Origin: an uncultured Oscillospiraceae bacterium
GTDB taxonomy: Bacteria > Bacillota > Clostridia > Oscillospirales > Oscillospiraceae
NCBI GenBank assembly: GCA_944386975.1
Contig: CALXDC010000012.1
Location: 1 to 55,533 of the forward strand
Length of the DNA: 55,533 nucleotides
Direction of reading: 5' to 3'
Of this stretch, positions 27,128 to 35,903 are shown one piece after another. Position 1 is the first letter of the stretch; every line of letters starts with the position of its first letter. Under the pieces are notes generated by a model. It worked only from the letters and a program-made list of their open reading frames with translations, was not told the origin of the DNA and did no database searches. A program made the position numbers and the translations under genes.

Positions 27128-27395
27128 TTGCTCGTCTTCTTTGCTTGTTTCTTTTTGTTGTGCCGTACACGGCCAGGGCCAGCAGCAAAAGGAACGCCGG
27201 GAGCAGCAGCAGGGCCAACCATCCTGACGCCCAAGCTTCCTCCGCCACACGGAGATTCTCGTCGGCGCCGAACCGCTCCAGATATAGCGTCCCCCACAGC
27301 CATACCCAGGCCAGGAGGCCTTCCACCGCCGCTGCCGCGGCGGTGGGGAGCCACAGAAGGGCCCAGAAAAGGATGTCCCTCAGCATTCTCAGCAT
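27099..27395 (-). CDS. Small two-helix membrane protein
   Basis: This 98-residue protein starts 11 bp after the prfA stop with an AGGAAGAG site upstream and overlaps ywlC by 29 bp. It has two hydrophobic segments (about 7-38 and 57-77), an Arg/Lys-rich patch (KRNKQRRR) and an acidic tail. I do not recognise a family. In Clostridia a small membrane protein is sometimes found between prfA and ywlC, where PrmC is found in Bacilli; no prmC is seen in this operon. The gene is credible because of its ribosome site and spacing. Confidence 0.6.
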   Translation of the reverse strand: MLRMLRDILFWALLWLPTAAAAAVEGLLAWVWLWGTLYLERFGADENLRVAEEAWASGWLALLLLPAFLLLLALAVYGTTKRNKQRRRANEDEVSDGT

Positions 27396-27406
27396 TTCAG
27401 CTCTTC

Positions 27407-28477
27407 CTATTCCTCCCCGCCGCTCTGGAGCCGCTCCGCCTGATCGGCGGTGACCAGGGCGTCGATGAGGGGGTCTAAATTGCCGTTGATGATCTGGTCG
27501 ATGTTGAAATTCTTGTTGTCCCCGGTGAGACGGTGGTCCGTCACCCGGTTCTGAGGGAAGTTATAGGTGCGGATGCGCTCGCTGCGGTCGCCGCTGCCCA
27601 CCTGGCTGCGCCGCTGGGCGGCGATGGCGGCGTTCTGCTTGGCCTGCTCCGCCTCGTAGAGCTTGGACCGGAGAATCTTCATGGCCCGGTCCTTGTTCTT
27701 ATACTGGCTGCGCTCATCCTGGCACTCCACCACCACCCCGGTGGGCAGGTGGGTGATGCGGATGGCGCTCTCCGTCTTGTTTACGTGCTGGCCTCCCGCC
27801 CCGGAGGAGCGGAAGGTGTCGATCTGCAGGTCCTTGGGGTCGATGGTGAACTCCACCTCCTCCGCCTCCGGCAGCACCGCCACCGTGGCGGCGGAGGTCT
27901 GGATGCGGCCGCTGCTCTCGGTGACCGGCACCCGCTGGACCCGGTGGGTCCCGCTCTCAAACTTCAGCCGGGACCAGGCCCCCTCACCCTCCACGACGAA
28001 GCTGATCTCCTTGATGCCGCCCAGTTCCGTCTCGTTGGCGTTCACCACCTCCAGCTTCCATCCCTTGCTCTCGGCGTACATGGTGTACATCCGGAAGAGG
28101 TCGGCGGCAAAGAGCATGGCCTCCTCCCCGCCCACGCCGCCGCGGATCTCCATGATGACGTTCTTGTCGTCGTTGGGGTCCCGGGGCAGCAGCAGAATTT
28201 TCAGCTCCTCCTCCAGCCGCTCCAGCTCCGCCTTGGCGGTCTGAATCTCCTCCTGGGCCATCTCCTTCAGTTCCGGGTCCCCCAGCAGCTCCTTGGCCGC
28301 CTCCAGGTCCTCCGTCGTCTTCCGGTAGGCCCGGCTGGCCGCCGCCACCGGCTCCAGCTCCTTCTGCTCCCGGCTCAGCTTTTTGAGAAGGGCGGCGTCG
28401 GCGTACACCGCCGGGTCCGCCAGCTGCTCCTGGATCTCCTGAAACCGCTGTTCAATGCCCTTCAGCTTCTCCAGCAT
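27407..28477 (-). CDS. prfA: Peptide chain release factor 1
   Basis: RF1 terminates translation at UAA and UAG. The 356-residue protein has the PVT tripeptide (near 186, RVPVTESSGRIQTSAA) that reads the stop codon in RF1, and the GGQ loop SSGAGGQHVNKTESAIR (near 228) that triggers hydrolysis. No in-frame frameshift signal is present, unlike prfB. The ATG lies 5 bp after the flavodoxin stop, with AAGGAG 8 bases upstream. The gene itself ends in TAG. Confidence 0.97.
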   Translation of the reverse strand: MLEKLKGIEQRFQEIQEQLADPAVYADAALLKKLSREQKELEPVAAASRAYRKTTEDLEAAKELLGDPELKEMAQEEIQTAKAELERLEEELKILLLPRDPNDDKNVIMEIRGGVGGEEAMLFAADLFRMYTMYAESKGWKLEVVNANETELGGIKEISFVVEGEGAWSRLKFESGTHRVQRVPVTESSGRIQTSAATVAVLPEAEEVEFTIDPKDLQIDTFRSSGAGGQHVNKTESAIRITHLPTGVVVECQDERSQYKNKDRAMKILRSKLYEAEQAKQNAAIAAQRRSQVGSGDRSERIRTYNFPQNRVTDHRLTGDNKNFNIDQIINGNLDPLIDALVTADQAERLQSGGEE

Positions 28478-28482
28478 ACCTC

Positions 28483-28974
28483 TTACTCCTTCTCCATGCT
28501 CCGCCGCACTTCCTTGATGAACTCTGCCCGCCAGAAGGGCTCCCCTACGTCACCGCCCTTGAGGGACACGGCGCAGAGGCGGGGACGGGCGGTGTACAGG
28601 TCCATCTGCTCAAAGACCTGCTCGTACTTGTTCTTCTCGTCCTGGCGGGTGATGACATAGGCCATCTTCCGGCAGCTCTTGCCGTACTTCTTCAAAAACT
28701 CCCGGGCGATGCTGCTGCACCGGCCCGCCCACACCGGGGTACCCAGGATTACCAGGTCGTACTCCTCCACCGGCTTAGGGGTGGTGAAGGGGTCCAGATA
28801 CCGGGTGCTCTTGCGCACCGCGTCGAAGCCGGAGCGGAGGAACCCCCCAAGGCCCTTCCGGTCCACTCCGTCGGTGATCTCCACCAGATCCGCCTCCAGC
28901 TCCTTGGCCACCGCCTCCATGGTAGCCCGGGTCTTGCCGGTGCGGCTATAGTATACGCACAAAATGTCAGCCAT
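28483..28974 (-). CDS. Flavodoxin-family protein
   Basis: This 163-residue protein begins MADILCVYYSRTGKTRATME, where SRTGKT is the FMN-phosphate loop of flavodoxins. The middle stretch DLVILGTPVWAGRCSSIAREFL has the GTPVWAG loop that contacts the isoalloxazine ring. It is larger than a minimal flavodoxin and could be a quinone or electron-transfer flavoprotein. AAAGGAG lies 8 bases before the ATG. It sits between ydcF and prfA in the long operon; its redox partner is unknown. Confidence 0.88.
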   Translation of the reverse strand: MADILCVYYSRTGKTRATMEAVAKELEADLVEITDGVDRKGLGGFLRSGFDAVRKSTRYLDPFTTPKPVEEYDLVILGTPVWAGRCSSIAREFLKKYGKSCRKMAYVITRQDEKNKYEQVFEQMDLYTARPRLCAVSLKGGDVGEPFWRAEFIKEVRRSMEKE

Positions 28975-29003
28975 CGCTGCATCTCCTTTCCTTGTGGATG
29001 GTC

Positions 29004-29744
29004 TTATCCGAATACCAGGAGCTCCGCCGCGGCGAAGGCCTCCCGGATGTAGTAGTTGACAGTCAGGGCAAAAAACCGGCTGGGCATGTGGGCCGCCACC
29101 GGCACCATCCCAGGCCCGCCCCACAGCAGGGAGGCCCGGTAGAGGTGGTAGTCCGAGGTGACCACGGCAATATTGTCTGTAAGGTCAATCCCCTTGTCAG
29201 CAAGGAGTTCCCGGGAGAATTGGATGTTCTCCTCGGTGTTGTCCGCCTGGTCCTCCAGGAGGATACGGTCCTCCGAAATGCCCCGGGCCATGAGCCAGTC
29301 GGCCATGCACCTGGCCTCGGAGATGTCCTCCCCGGGCCCCTGGGAGCCGGTGACCACGATGGGGATGTCCGGCTTGTCCTGAAGGTAGTCGAGAGCCGCC
29401 TCCAGCCGGACCTGGAGGCTGAGGGAGGGCACGGTGCCGTTGACCCCCGCCCCCAGGATCACCACGGCGGACACCGCCGTCTCCCGGTCCGTGCGGCCAT
29501 AGCGGATGACCTGGGCCTCCAGCACGGTGAAGACCCCCAGGCCCAACATGAGGCAGGCCAGCAAAACCCGCCAAAGGACTTTCGCCAGTTTTCCCCGCCG
29601 CCCCGCCAGGAAGCCCCACAGCAGCAGGAAGACGGCGGCGGCAAAGAGAAGGTAGCCGGAGAAGCGCATGGGGGTATAGCCAAAGGCGAAGAGGGCCCCC
29701 AGCAGGACGGCCATCGCCGCCGGAATCCAGTACCGCTTCTTCAT
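29004..29744 (-). CDS. YdcF/SanA-like (DUF218) membrane protein
   Basis: This 246-residue protein has about three hydrophobic segments at the N-terminus (about 5-25, 28-45 and 55-75), then an extracytoplasmic DUF218 domain. Key family features are VVILGAGVNGTVPSLSLQVRLEAAL, VVTGSQGPGEDISEA and EDQADNTEENIQFSREL. YdcF/SanA proteins are linked to envelope integrity and may bind a nucleotide-sugar-like ligand. The ATG overlaps the ABC-F stop by 4 bp (ATGA). Co-transcription with ddl and murF fits a cell-wall role. Confidence 0.88.
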   Translation of the reverse strand: MKKRYWIPAAMAVLLGALFAFGYTPMRFSGYLLFAAAVFLLLWGFLAGRRGKLAKVLWRVLLACLMLGLGVFTVLEAQVIRYGRTDRETAVSAVVILGAGVNGTVPSLSLQVRLEAALDYLQDKPDIPIVVTGSQGPGEDISEARCMADWLMARGISEDRILLEDQADNTEENIQFSRELLADKGIDLTDNIAVVTSDYHLYRASLLWGGPGMVPVAAHMPSRFFALTVNYYIREAFAAAELLVFG

Positions 29745-31633
29745 GCCTCCGCCTCCTCGCTGAGGGCCTCCCATTTCTCCATGAGGGCTAAAAGCTCCTC
29801 GTCCATCTGCTCCTTCTCGGCGTAGAGCGCGCTATACTTCTCATAGTTGCAGGCGTTCTCCTCCATCTCCGCCTCTTTTGCCTTGATGGCCTCCTCCAGC
29901 TTGTCGATGTCCCGTTGAACGATGGTCAGCTGCTTCCGGGCCGCCTGCTGGGCCCGGCCTCCCTTGGGCTGGGACTTGGGCTTCTCCTCCTGCCGGTGAG
30001 GCTTCGCCGCCGGGACCTTCTCCTCCAGGGCCTTCAGGTCCCGATAGCGCTGGAAGGTGACGGGATAGTCGGTAATGACCCCATCCTCCAGCTCCCAGAT
30101 TCGGGTGGCGAAGCGGTTGATGAAGTAGCGGTCGTGACTGACAAAGAGGAGGGCCCCCTCATAGGCCTCCACCGCCTCCTCAATCCACTCCCGGCTGGCA
30201 ATATCCAGATGGTTGGTGGGCTCGTCCAGGATGAGGAAGTTGATCTCCTCGTCCATAAGCATGCACAGTCGAAGGCGGCTCTGCTCCCCGCCGGAGAGCA
30301 CCGACACCGGCTTGAACACGTCCTCCCCCTTAAACTGGAAGGCCCCCAGCCGGTCCCGGGCAGCCTGGGTGGTCATCCCCCGTTTGGCATAGAGCATGGT
30401 GTCCACCAGGTTCCGGGAGGGGTCGTCAAAGTGGATGATCTGGGGCAGATAGGCCGTCCGCACCGAGGGGCCGTACTTGATCCGCCCCCCGTCGGGCAGC
30501 TCCTCCCCCATGAGGATTTTCAAAAAGGTGGATTTGCCGGTGCCGTTGTCTCCGATGAGGGCAATCCGCTCGCCCCCCTCCACCCGGAGGTCCACATCAT
30601 GGAACAAGGTCCTTGGACCGTAGGACTTGTCAAGGTGTTTCACTTCCATGACCTCGTCGCCAAAAAACTCCTTCTCCCCGAACCGGGTGGTCATGGCCTT
30701 GGTCTTCACCGGCCGGGCGGCCTGGCTCTGGCGGATGCGCTCGATGCGCCGCTCGATGGAAAAGGCCCGCTTGTGGAGAAGCTCCGTGTTGTGCTCGTGC
30801 ATAGACCGGGCAGTCTCCGTCAGGCGCTGGATCTCCGCCTGCTCCTTCTCGTAGCGGCGCATCCGTTCCAGCTCCCGCTTCTCTTTCTCAATGGCGTAAA
30901 AGCTATAGTTGCCGCTATAGAATTCCGCCTTTCCGTCCTGAATCTCGATGACCCGTGTGATGGTCCGGTCCAGGAAGTACCGGTCGTGGCTGATGGCCAC
31001 CACGGTGCCCTTGAAACGGCTCACATACTCCTCCAGCCACTCCACAGCGTGGAGGTCCAGGTGGTTGGTGGGCTCGTCCAATAGCAGGATATCCGTATCC
31101 TCCAGAAGGAGTCGGCCCAGATTCACCCGGGTCTTCTCCCCGCCGGAGAGGCTGTCGAAGGGCTGGGAGCGCATCTCCGGAGAAATAGACAGGCCGTTTG
31201 CCACCTTGTTGACGGCGGTATCGGTGTCGTAGCCCCCCAGGCCCTCAAAGCGGGCGCTGAGCTCCCCGTACCGCTTCAGGGTGGTTTCGGAGCTGTCTCC
31301 CTCGGCCATGGCGGCGGTAAGCTGTTCCATCTCCTCCAGAATCTTCTGGTGGCGGGAGAAGGCGGTACGGAGCACGTCCTCCACGGTGTAGCCCTCTGGG
31401 TACACCGGAATCTGGGAAATAAGCCCCAGACGGCGGTTCCGGCCCAGGATTACCTCGCCGCTGTCGTACCCCAGCTCCCCGGTGAGGATTTTGAAGAGGG
31501 TAGACTTTCCCGCTCCATTGCGGCCCAGAAGACCCACCCGCTCCCCCTCCTGGATCTGGAAGGTAAGGCCGTCTAAAATGTTGCTGCCGATCTCAAAGGA
31601 TTTGACCAGGTTGCTGACTGCAATATCAATCAT
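29741..31633 (-). CDS. ABC-F family ATPase (ribosome-associated type)
   Basis: This 630-residue soluble protein has two ABC domains and no membrane segment. Walker A sites are GRNGAGKST and GDNGTGKST; the signatures LSGGEKTRVNLGRLLLEDTDILLLDEPTNHLD and LSGGEQSRLRLCMLMDEEINFLILDEPTNHLD are complete (each longer than shown in one stretch). A linker of charged helix (about 240-320) and a C-terminal coiled coil (about 560-625) mark the Uup/YdiF/YfmR type. These act on ribosomes, in stalling relief or antibiotic protection; a specific role cannot be read here. It overlaps both neighbours by 4 bp. Confidence 0.92.
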   Translation of the reverse strand: MIDIAVSNLVKSFEIGSNILDGLTFQIQEGERVGLLGRNGAGKSTLFKILTGELGYDSGEVILGRNRRLGLISQIPVYPEGYTVEDVLRTAFSRHQKILEEMEQLTAAMAEGDSSETTLKRYGELSARFEGLGGYDTDTAVNKVANGLSISPEMRSQPFDSLSGGEKTRVNLGRLLLEDTDILLLDEPTNHLDLHAVEWLEEYVSRFKGTVVAISHDRYFLDRTITRVIEIQDGKAEFYSGNYSFYAIEKEKRELERMRRYEKEQAEIQRLTETARSMHEHNTELLHKRAFSIERRIERIRQSQAARPVKTKAMTTRFGEKEFFGDEVMEVKHLDKSYGPRTLFHDVDLRVEGGERIALIGDNGTGKSTFLKILMGEELPDGGRIKYGPSVRTAYLPQIIHFDDPSRNLVDTMLYAKRGMTTQAARDRLGAFQFKGEDVFKPVSVLSGGEQSRLRLCMLMDEEINFLILDEPTNHLDIASREWIEEAVEAYEGALLFVSHDRYFINRFATRIWELEDGVITDYPVTFQRYRDLKALEEKVPAAKPHRQEEKPKSQPKGGRAQQAARKQLTIVQRDIDKLEEAIKAKEAEMEENACNYEKYSALYAEKEQMDEELLALMEKWEALSEEAEA

Positions 31634-32973
31634 AGCGTCTGTAAATACTCCGTAATCCGTTCAAAATGCATGGCGTGGCTGGCCTTCACCAGCACCACCG
31701 CCCCGTCGGTAAAGGCCGCGGCAATGTCCGGCAGAGCCTCCTCCACACGGGCGAACCACCGCACGTCCATCCCGGCGGCCCCCATGGCCATCTTCCGGGA
31801 CTTCTCCCCGATGGCAATGAGCGTACCGATGCCGAGTCGTTTTGCCAGCTCCCCCATCTGCCGGTGGCCCTCCTCCGTGAGATGACCCAGCTCGCCCATG
31901 TCGCCCAGCACCGCCACGGTGACAGGCTCCTTGCTCAAAATCTCCAGAGCAGCACCCATAGACTGGGGGTTGGCGTTGTAACAGTCATCCAGGATCACCC
32001 GGCCGCGGCTGCAGGGAATCAGCCGCATCCGGGACCCGGCAGGGCGGTAATCTCTCACCCCGGCGCAGATCTCCTCCGCCGTCATACCCAGTTCCTCGCC
32101 GATGGCTACCGCCATGGCGGCGGGGTAGACCATATGCTCCCCCAGCGCGGGAATCTGGAGAGGATACTCCCCTTTCCTTGTAGTCACTGTACAGGAAATT
32201 CCCTTAACGCCCTTATCCACCACACGGCTCACCCTCACGCCGCAGTTCTTCCCCCGGCCGCAGCGGATGGTACGAAAGCCGAGGTCCAGGGTGTTCAGCA
32301 TGTCGTCGTCTCCACTGAGGATGGCTACGCCGTCCCGGTCCAGATTCTCGAAGATCTCCGCCTTGGCCTGGAGAATGCCCTCCCGGCTGCCCAAAAACTC
32401 AATGTGGGCGTCGCCGATGTTGGAGATCACGGCGTAGTGGGGGCGAATCATCTCCCCCAGATACCGGATCTCCCCGAAGTGGTTCATGCCCGTCTCGATC
32501 ACCGCCACCTGGTGCGACCGCTCCAGACCGAAGAGGGTGAGGGGCACGCCGATGTCATTGTTGAAGTTGCCTGCGGTGCGGTGGACCCGGAAGCGCCGGG
32601 CCAGCACGGCGGCGATCATCTCCTTGGTGGTGGTCTTCCCCACGCTGCCGGTAATCTGGATAAAGGGGATGTCAAATTTGTCCCGGTAGTGGGAGGCCAG
32701 GGCCTTCAAGGCCAGTCGGGTATCCGCCACCTGGATGTAGAACCGGTCCGGCCGCAGCGTCTCCGGCAAGGTACTGCAAAGGCACCCCGCCGCCCCCTTC
32801 TCCATAGCGGAACCGATATAGGCGTGGCCGTCGAATCGCTCCCCCTTCAAGGGAACGAAAAGGCTCTTCTCCGGAATGGACCGGCTGTCGGTGGACACCG
32901 CCAGAACCTCACCGTCGCCGTGGAGGGTGCCGTTTACCGCCTGAGCGATCTCCTTTGCCGTCATGGGAATCAC
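31630..32973 (-). CDS. murF: UDP-MurNAc-tripeptide:D-Ala-D-Ala ligase
   Basis: MurF adds D-Ala-D-Ala to the UDP-MurNAc-tripeptide, completing the pentapeptide precursor. The 447 residues include the Mur ligase N-terminal domain, the P-loop QITGSVGKTTTKEM (109-120), AVIETGMNHFGEI in the central domain and ILDDCYNANPQSM in the C-terminal domain. The start is GTG at 32973, overlapping the ddl stop (GTGA) with AGGAGG 7 bases upstream; an ATG 9 bases later would be too far. Direct coupling to ddl, which makes its substrate, is biologically sensible. Confidence 0.97.
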   Translation of the reverse strand: MIPMTAKEIAQAVNGTLHGDGEVLAVSTDSRSIPEKSLFVPLKGERFDGHAYIGSAMEKGAAGCLCSTLPETLRPDRFYIQVADTRLALKALASHYRDKFDIPFIQITGSVGKTTTKEMIAAVLARRFRVHRTAGNFNNDIGVPLTLFGLERSHQVAVIETGMNHFGEIRYLGEMIRPHYAVISNIGDAHIEFLGSREGILQAKAEIFENLDRDGVAILSGDDDMLNTLDLGFRTIRCGRGKNCGVRVSRVVDKGVKGISCTVTTRKGEYPLQIPALGEHMVYPAAMAVAIGEELGMTAEEICAGVRDYRPAGSRMRLIPCSRGRVILDDCYNANPQSMGAALEILSKEPVTVAVLGDMGELGHLTEEGHRQMGELAKRLGIGTLIAIGEKSRKMAMGAAGMDVRWFARVEEALPDIAAAFTDGAVVLVKASHAMHFERITEYLQTL

Positions 32974-34037
32974 AGCCGCTCCTCCTTCCGCGCCGCCAGG
33001 GACAGGCGGACAATCTCGTCACACAGCTCCTCGTAGGCCATCCCCACAGCGGCGGCCTCCTTGGGCAGAAGGCTGGCGGGGGTCATGCCGGGGAGGGTGT
33101 TCACCTCCAGGCACCAGGGCCGCCCCGCCTCGTCCACGATGAAGTCGGTGCGGGAGTAGACAGAGAGGCCAAGGGTTTTGTGGAGATTCAGGGCGTACTC
33201 CCCCATCTCCCGCCACAGCGCATCGTCGATCCGGGCGGGGCAGATCTCCAGGGAGCCGCCGTCCTGGTACTTGGCCACATAGTCGAAGTATCCGGCGGTC
33301 TGGGGGATGATCTCCACCGCCGGCAGATACCGGTCTCCCAGTACCCCCACCGTCAGCTCCCGGCCGTGGATCTTCTTTTCCACGATGACGTGACTGCCGT
33401 AGCGGAGAATCTCCCGGAGCGCTGCCTCCAGTTCCTCCTTGGTGTCCGGCAGGGACACGCCGATGGAGGAGCCGCCGTTGACAATCTTCACCGCACAGGG
33501 GACCTCCAGCTCCTCCACCAGACGTGGAATGTCCGCCTCGGTGTAGGACACGATGTCACGCCAGGGGGCAGTGGGCACGCCGCAGCGCTCCATGGCGTAC
33601 TTGGTAAGGGCCTTGTCCATGGCCATGCCGCTGCCCAGATACCCGGCCCCGGTGTAAGGGATGCCCAAAAGGTCGAAGGCAGCCTGGACCCGTCCATCCT
33701 CGCCGCAGGCGCCGTGGAGGCCCAGGAACACGATATCCGCCATGGCGCAGAGGGCCAGCACGTCCTTTCCGAAAAGACTGGGCCCCTGGTCCTTCCGGCC
33801 CCGCCGCACCGCCTCCAGGTCCGGGGCGCTGGTTTCGATGGCGGCGGAGCCAATGAGACCGTCGGGGGCGTCAAACACCTCCTGGAGGTCTCCCTCCCAG
33901 CCCTCCAGGCCCAGGAACATATCCACCAGCACCGCCTGGTGACCCCGGCTGCGCAGCGCCCTGCAGATGCTGCTGCCGGAAACCAGGGAGACATGGCGCT
34001 CGGAGGACAGGCCTCCGCACAAAACAACGATCTTCAT
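32970..34037 (-). CDS. ddl: D-alanine--D-alanine ligase
   Basis: Ddl joins two D-Ala with ATP for peptidoglycan synthesis. The 355-residue ATP-grasp protein has GGLSSERHVSLVSG at the N-terminus, FLGLHGACGEDGRVQ, NGGSSIGVSLP, EKKIHGRELTVGV and the C-terminal CLEVNTLPGMTPASLLPKE. Nothing suggests a vancomycin-type D-Lac or D-Ser ligase, and no van regulator is present. It is the first gene of the ten-gene operon, with AAGGAG 9 bases before the ATG and a promoter at 34096-34124. Confidence 0.96.
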   Translation of the reverse strand: MKIVVLCGGLSSERHVSLVSGSSICRALRSRGHQAVLVDMFLGLEGWEGDLQEVFDAPDGLIGSAAIETSAPDLEAVRRGRKDQGPSLFGKDVLALCAMADIVFLGLHGACGEDGRVQAAFDLLGIPYTGAGYLGSGMAMDKALTKYAMERCGVPTAPWRDIVSYTEADIPRLVEELEVPCAVKIVNGGSSIGVSLPDTKEELEAALREILRYGSHVIVEKKIHGRELTVGVLGDRYLPAVEIIPQTAGYFDYVAKYQDGGSLEICPARIDDALWREMGEYALNLHKTLGLSVYSRTDFIVDEAGRPWCLEVNTLPGMTPASLLPKEAAAVGMAYEELCDEIVRLSLAARKEERL

Positions 34038-34095
34038 ACTGTTTACTCCTTGTTAGACGCGGGAGGATCCCCGCGGACGTAGTCATACAGATTAA

Positions 34096-34124
34096 AGTAT
34101 AGCACCAACTTTCGGGAAATACAA
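34096..34124 (-). promoter_or_regulatory. Promoter of the ddl-murF operon
   Basis: Minus strand -35 TTGTAT (34119-34124), 17-base spacer, -10 TATACT (34096-34101). No other strong promoter was noticed down to the M18 gene. Confidence 0.7.
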
Positions 34125-34188
34125 CCATTCTCCAAGAAAGGACAGGCGGAAAGCCCCCTCCTCCGGGCGCCGGGGCGGAAAACGGTGC

Positions 34189-34220
34189 GGCCCCGGACCG
34201 CCTGACGGCGATTCGGGGCC
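34189..34220 (-). terminator. Hairpin terminator after the 3D-domain gene
   Basis: The stem GGCCCCG/CGGGGCC (34189-34195 with 34214-34220) with further inner pairing is followed on the minus strand by a weak GCACCGTTTTCC tail. Confidence 0.6.
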
Positions 34221-34245
34221 ATTGTCATCTCAGTGCAGTATTTCC

Positions 34246-35268
34246 TCAGTCGAGGATGTAGACCGTGCAGTTGCGCACACCGAAGTTGATGCACTCCTGA
34301 TAGGTCTCAAAATAGAGGTCAATCCGGTTCTGCCGGATGGCCCCGCCGGTGTCCTCCGCCACGGAAAAGCCGTAGAGGTAGGCGCCGTCGTTGGACACCA
34401 CGTACATCTTGGTGCCGAAGGGAATCTGCTTGCGGTCCACGGCCACGGTGCCCACCCGGACGGTGGTGCCCGAGGCGGTGATGGTGCCCACGCCGGGGTC
34501 GCCGGTGGTGTAGGCAGTGGCCTTCATATTCAGAGTCTGGTTGAAGGTCAGCTCCTGGCCATTCTCCAGAATAATCTTGCCGGTGCCGTCGCCGTTCTTG
34601 ACGATGTTGGCCACCTCGGCATCGTTGGGGGCGAAGTTGGACAGCGTGCCCTTTTCAATCACGGTCTCTGTGGCCTGGGTATCCGTCTCCTCCACCAGCT
34701 GGCGGGAAACCTCCCGGCCGTCGCTATAGACCACCTCGTAGATCTTGGTGTGAACGCCGTCCTGGCCCTGCCGGAGCACGGTCTCGCTCCAGGTGGGGAG
34801 TACGTCGTTGTACACATAGGTCACAGGACTTTCCGTCACGGTTTCCACCCGGTCATAGAGCACGATATCGGATCCCACATGGATCTCCACCGTGTCCCCG
34901 GAGGCGTCTACCGCCACCGTATCCAGAGGACCGGGCTCCGCGCCCAGCCGCTCCAGAAGCTGGGAAACCGTCTCATCTCCGGCAGTTTCCGTGAAGCTCT
35001 CTCCGTTATAATACAGGATGACGCTCTGACCAGCCTTCAGAAGAACATCCTTGCCGCTCTCCTCGGCTGTCAGCTGTGCACCGTTGGCGAGATAAATGTC
35101 AGAATTCAGATCCTCCACCTGGATGTATGCGGGCTCCGCCACATCGGCGGCGGCCACAAAGCCGGAAGAGGCATTGGGAATGGCCACGGCCGCCAGAACA
35201 ACGGCGGCGGAAAAGGCCCATACGCGCTTGCTGCGGAAGTATCTCGCCAGATTGCTTTTGTTCAGCAT
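34246..35268 (-). CDS. G5/3D-domain envelope protein (YabE/Rpf-like)
   Basis: This 340-residue exported protein has an N-terminal membrane anchor or signal (about 15-40), a DUF348-like ubiquitin-fold repeat (about 47-140), a G5 domain (about 143-215) and a C-terminal 3D domain (about 245-338). The 3D signature is TASGTTVRVGTVAVD, then FGTKMYVV, AEDTGGAIRQNRIDLYF. 3D domains have the MltA-like fold, and the three conserved Asp residues (TVAVD, EDTGG and RIDLYF) suggest wall-lytic activity as in YabE and Rpf-like proteins. AGGAGG is 8 bases before the ATG. It has its own consensus promoter. Confidence 0.92.
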   Translation of the reverse strand: MLNKSNLARYFRSKRVWAFSAAVVLAAVAIPNASSGFVAAADVAEPAYIQVEDLNSDIYLANGAQLTAEESGKDVLLKAGQSVILYYNGESFTETAGDETVSQLLERLGAEPGPLDTVAVDASGDTVEIHVGSDIVLYDRVETVTESPVTYVYNDVLPTWSETVLRQGQDGVHTKIYEVVYSDGREVSRQLVEETDTQATETVIEKGTLSNFAPNDAEVANIVKNGDGTGKIILENGQELTFNQTLNMKATAYTTGDPGVGTITASGTTVRVGTVAVDRKQIPFGTKMYVVSNDGAYLYGFSVAEDTGGAIRQNRIDLYFETYQECINFGVRNCTVYILD

Positions 35269-35358
35269 AGTGATAACCTCCTATCGTCTTCTGCGGTAAC
35301 AGTCTGGTCGCCCTCAGCAGGGTTTGTAACTTTTGTTACCTTTCGGAAAACTGTGGTG

Positions 35359-35387
35359 AGTATAACCTACTTTTACCCATTTGTCAA
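35359..35387 (-). promoter_or_regulatory. Promoter of the 3D-domain gene
   Basis: Minus strand -35 TTGACA (35382-35387), 17-base spacer, -10 TATACT (35359-35364). The short leader carries an inverted repeat GTAAC-TTTT-GTTAC that could form a hairpin. Confidence 0.85.
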
Positions 35388-35636
35388 GTTTTTAGGCTCA
35401 AATGATTTTTTGTCGAAACATTTTTCGTCAAAAATTTTTGCACCACCCTCCAGTTTTTTGTCCAACCTTTCCTATAAATAGTTACAAATCGTAACAAGTA
35501 TGACAAAATGAAGTGGAAAATTTTCCGCCTTTTTTCATGGAATGACGAAAAAACCTGAAAACGGCGTTTTTTTGAAGAACGTTAAAAAACAAAGAAAAAA
35601 ACTCCTTGAATAGCCTGTCAAGAGGGACTTTTGCGT

Positions 35637-35828
35637 AAAAATTCCCCCAGCGGAATCATCACCTTGCAGGGGATTTTCTTTCAGGATTCCGTTGCCGCTC
35701 TCCCACAGCCGTTCCATCACGGTGTGCTTGGCTGCCTGGTGGTCATCGAGAAGAGACAAGGCCAGGCAGCAGAAACTGGCGCACCACCGTCTGGGTGCAC
35801 TTCCCCGCCTCCTGGCCAATCGGGCAAC
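35637..35828 (-). ncRNA. Candidate structured non-coding RNA
   Basis: The 671-bp gap between the 3D gene and ade is AT-rich near the 3D gene but GC-richer here. On the minus strand an outer stem GTTGCC/GGCAAC (35823-35828 with 35691-35696) encloses a 9-bp hairpin (35731-35739 with 35762-35770) and a GCACC/GGTGC stem. Downstream, 35637-35677 can form a terminator-like hairpin followed by five T. The size (about 190 nt) and long imperfect fold recall 6S-type RNA, but no conserved motif was proven and no promoter was found. A 126-codon reading frame runs through the terminator and is unlikely to be a gene. Confidence 0.3.
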
Positions 35829-35874
35829 TTCTGTGCAGATTGACCAGAGTTTATAAATTTTCTCCAGGTTTGAA

Positions 35875-35903
35875 TGGACATTTCCACCATTTTGTGGTAT
35901 GCT
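35875..35903 (+). promoter_or_regulatory. Promoter of the adenine deaminase gene
   Basis: -35 TGGACA (35875-35880), 17-base spacer, -10 TATGCT (35898-35903) with an extended TG. The leader is only about 30 bases, which leaves no room for a purine riboswitch. Confidence 0.65.

Noticed and set aside
32970-34037. Vancomycin-type D-Ala-D-Lac or D-Ser ligase
   Set aside because: Sequence motifs and coupling to murF fit a housekeeping Ddl and no van genes are nearby.
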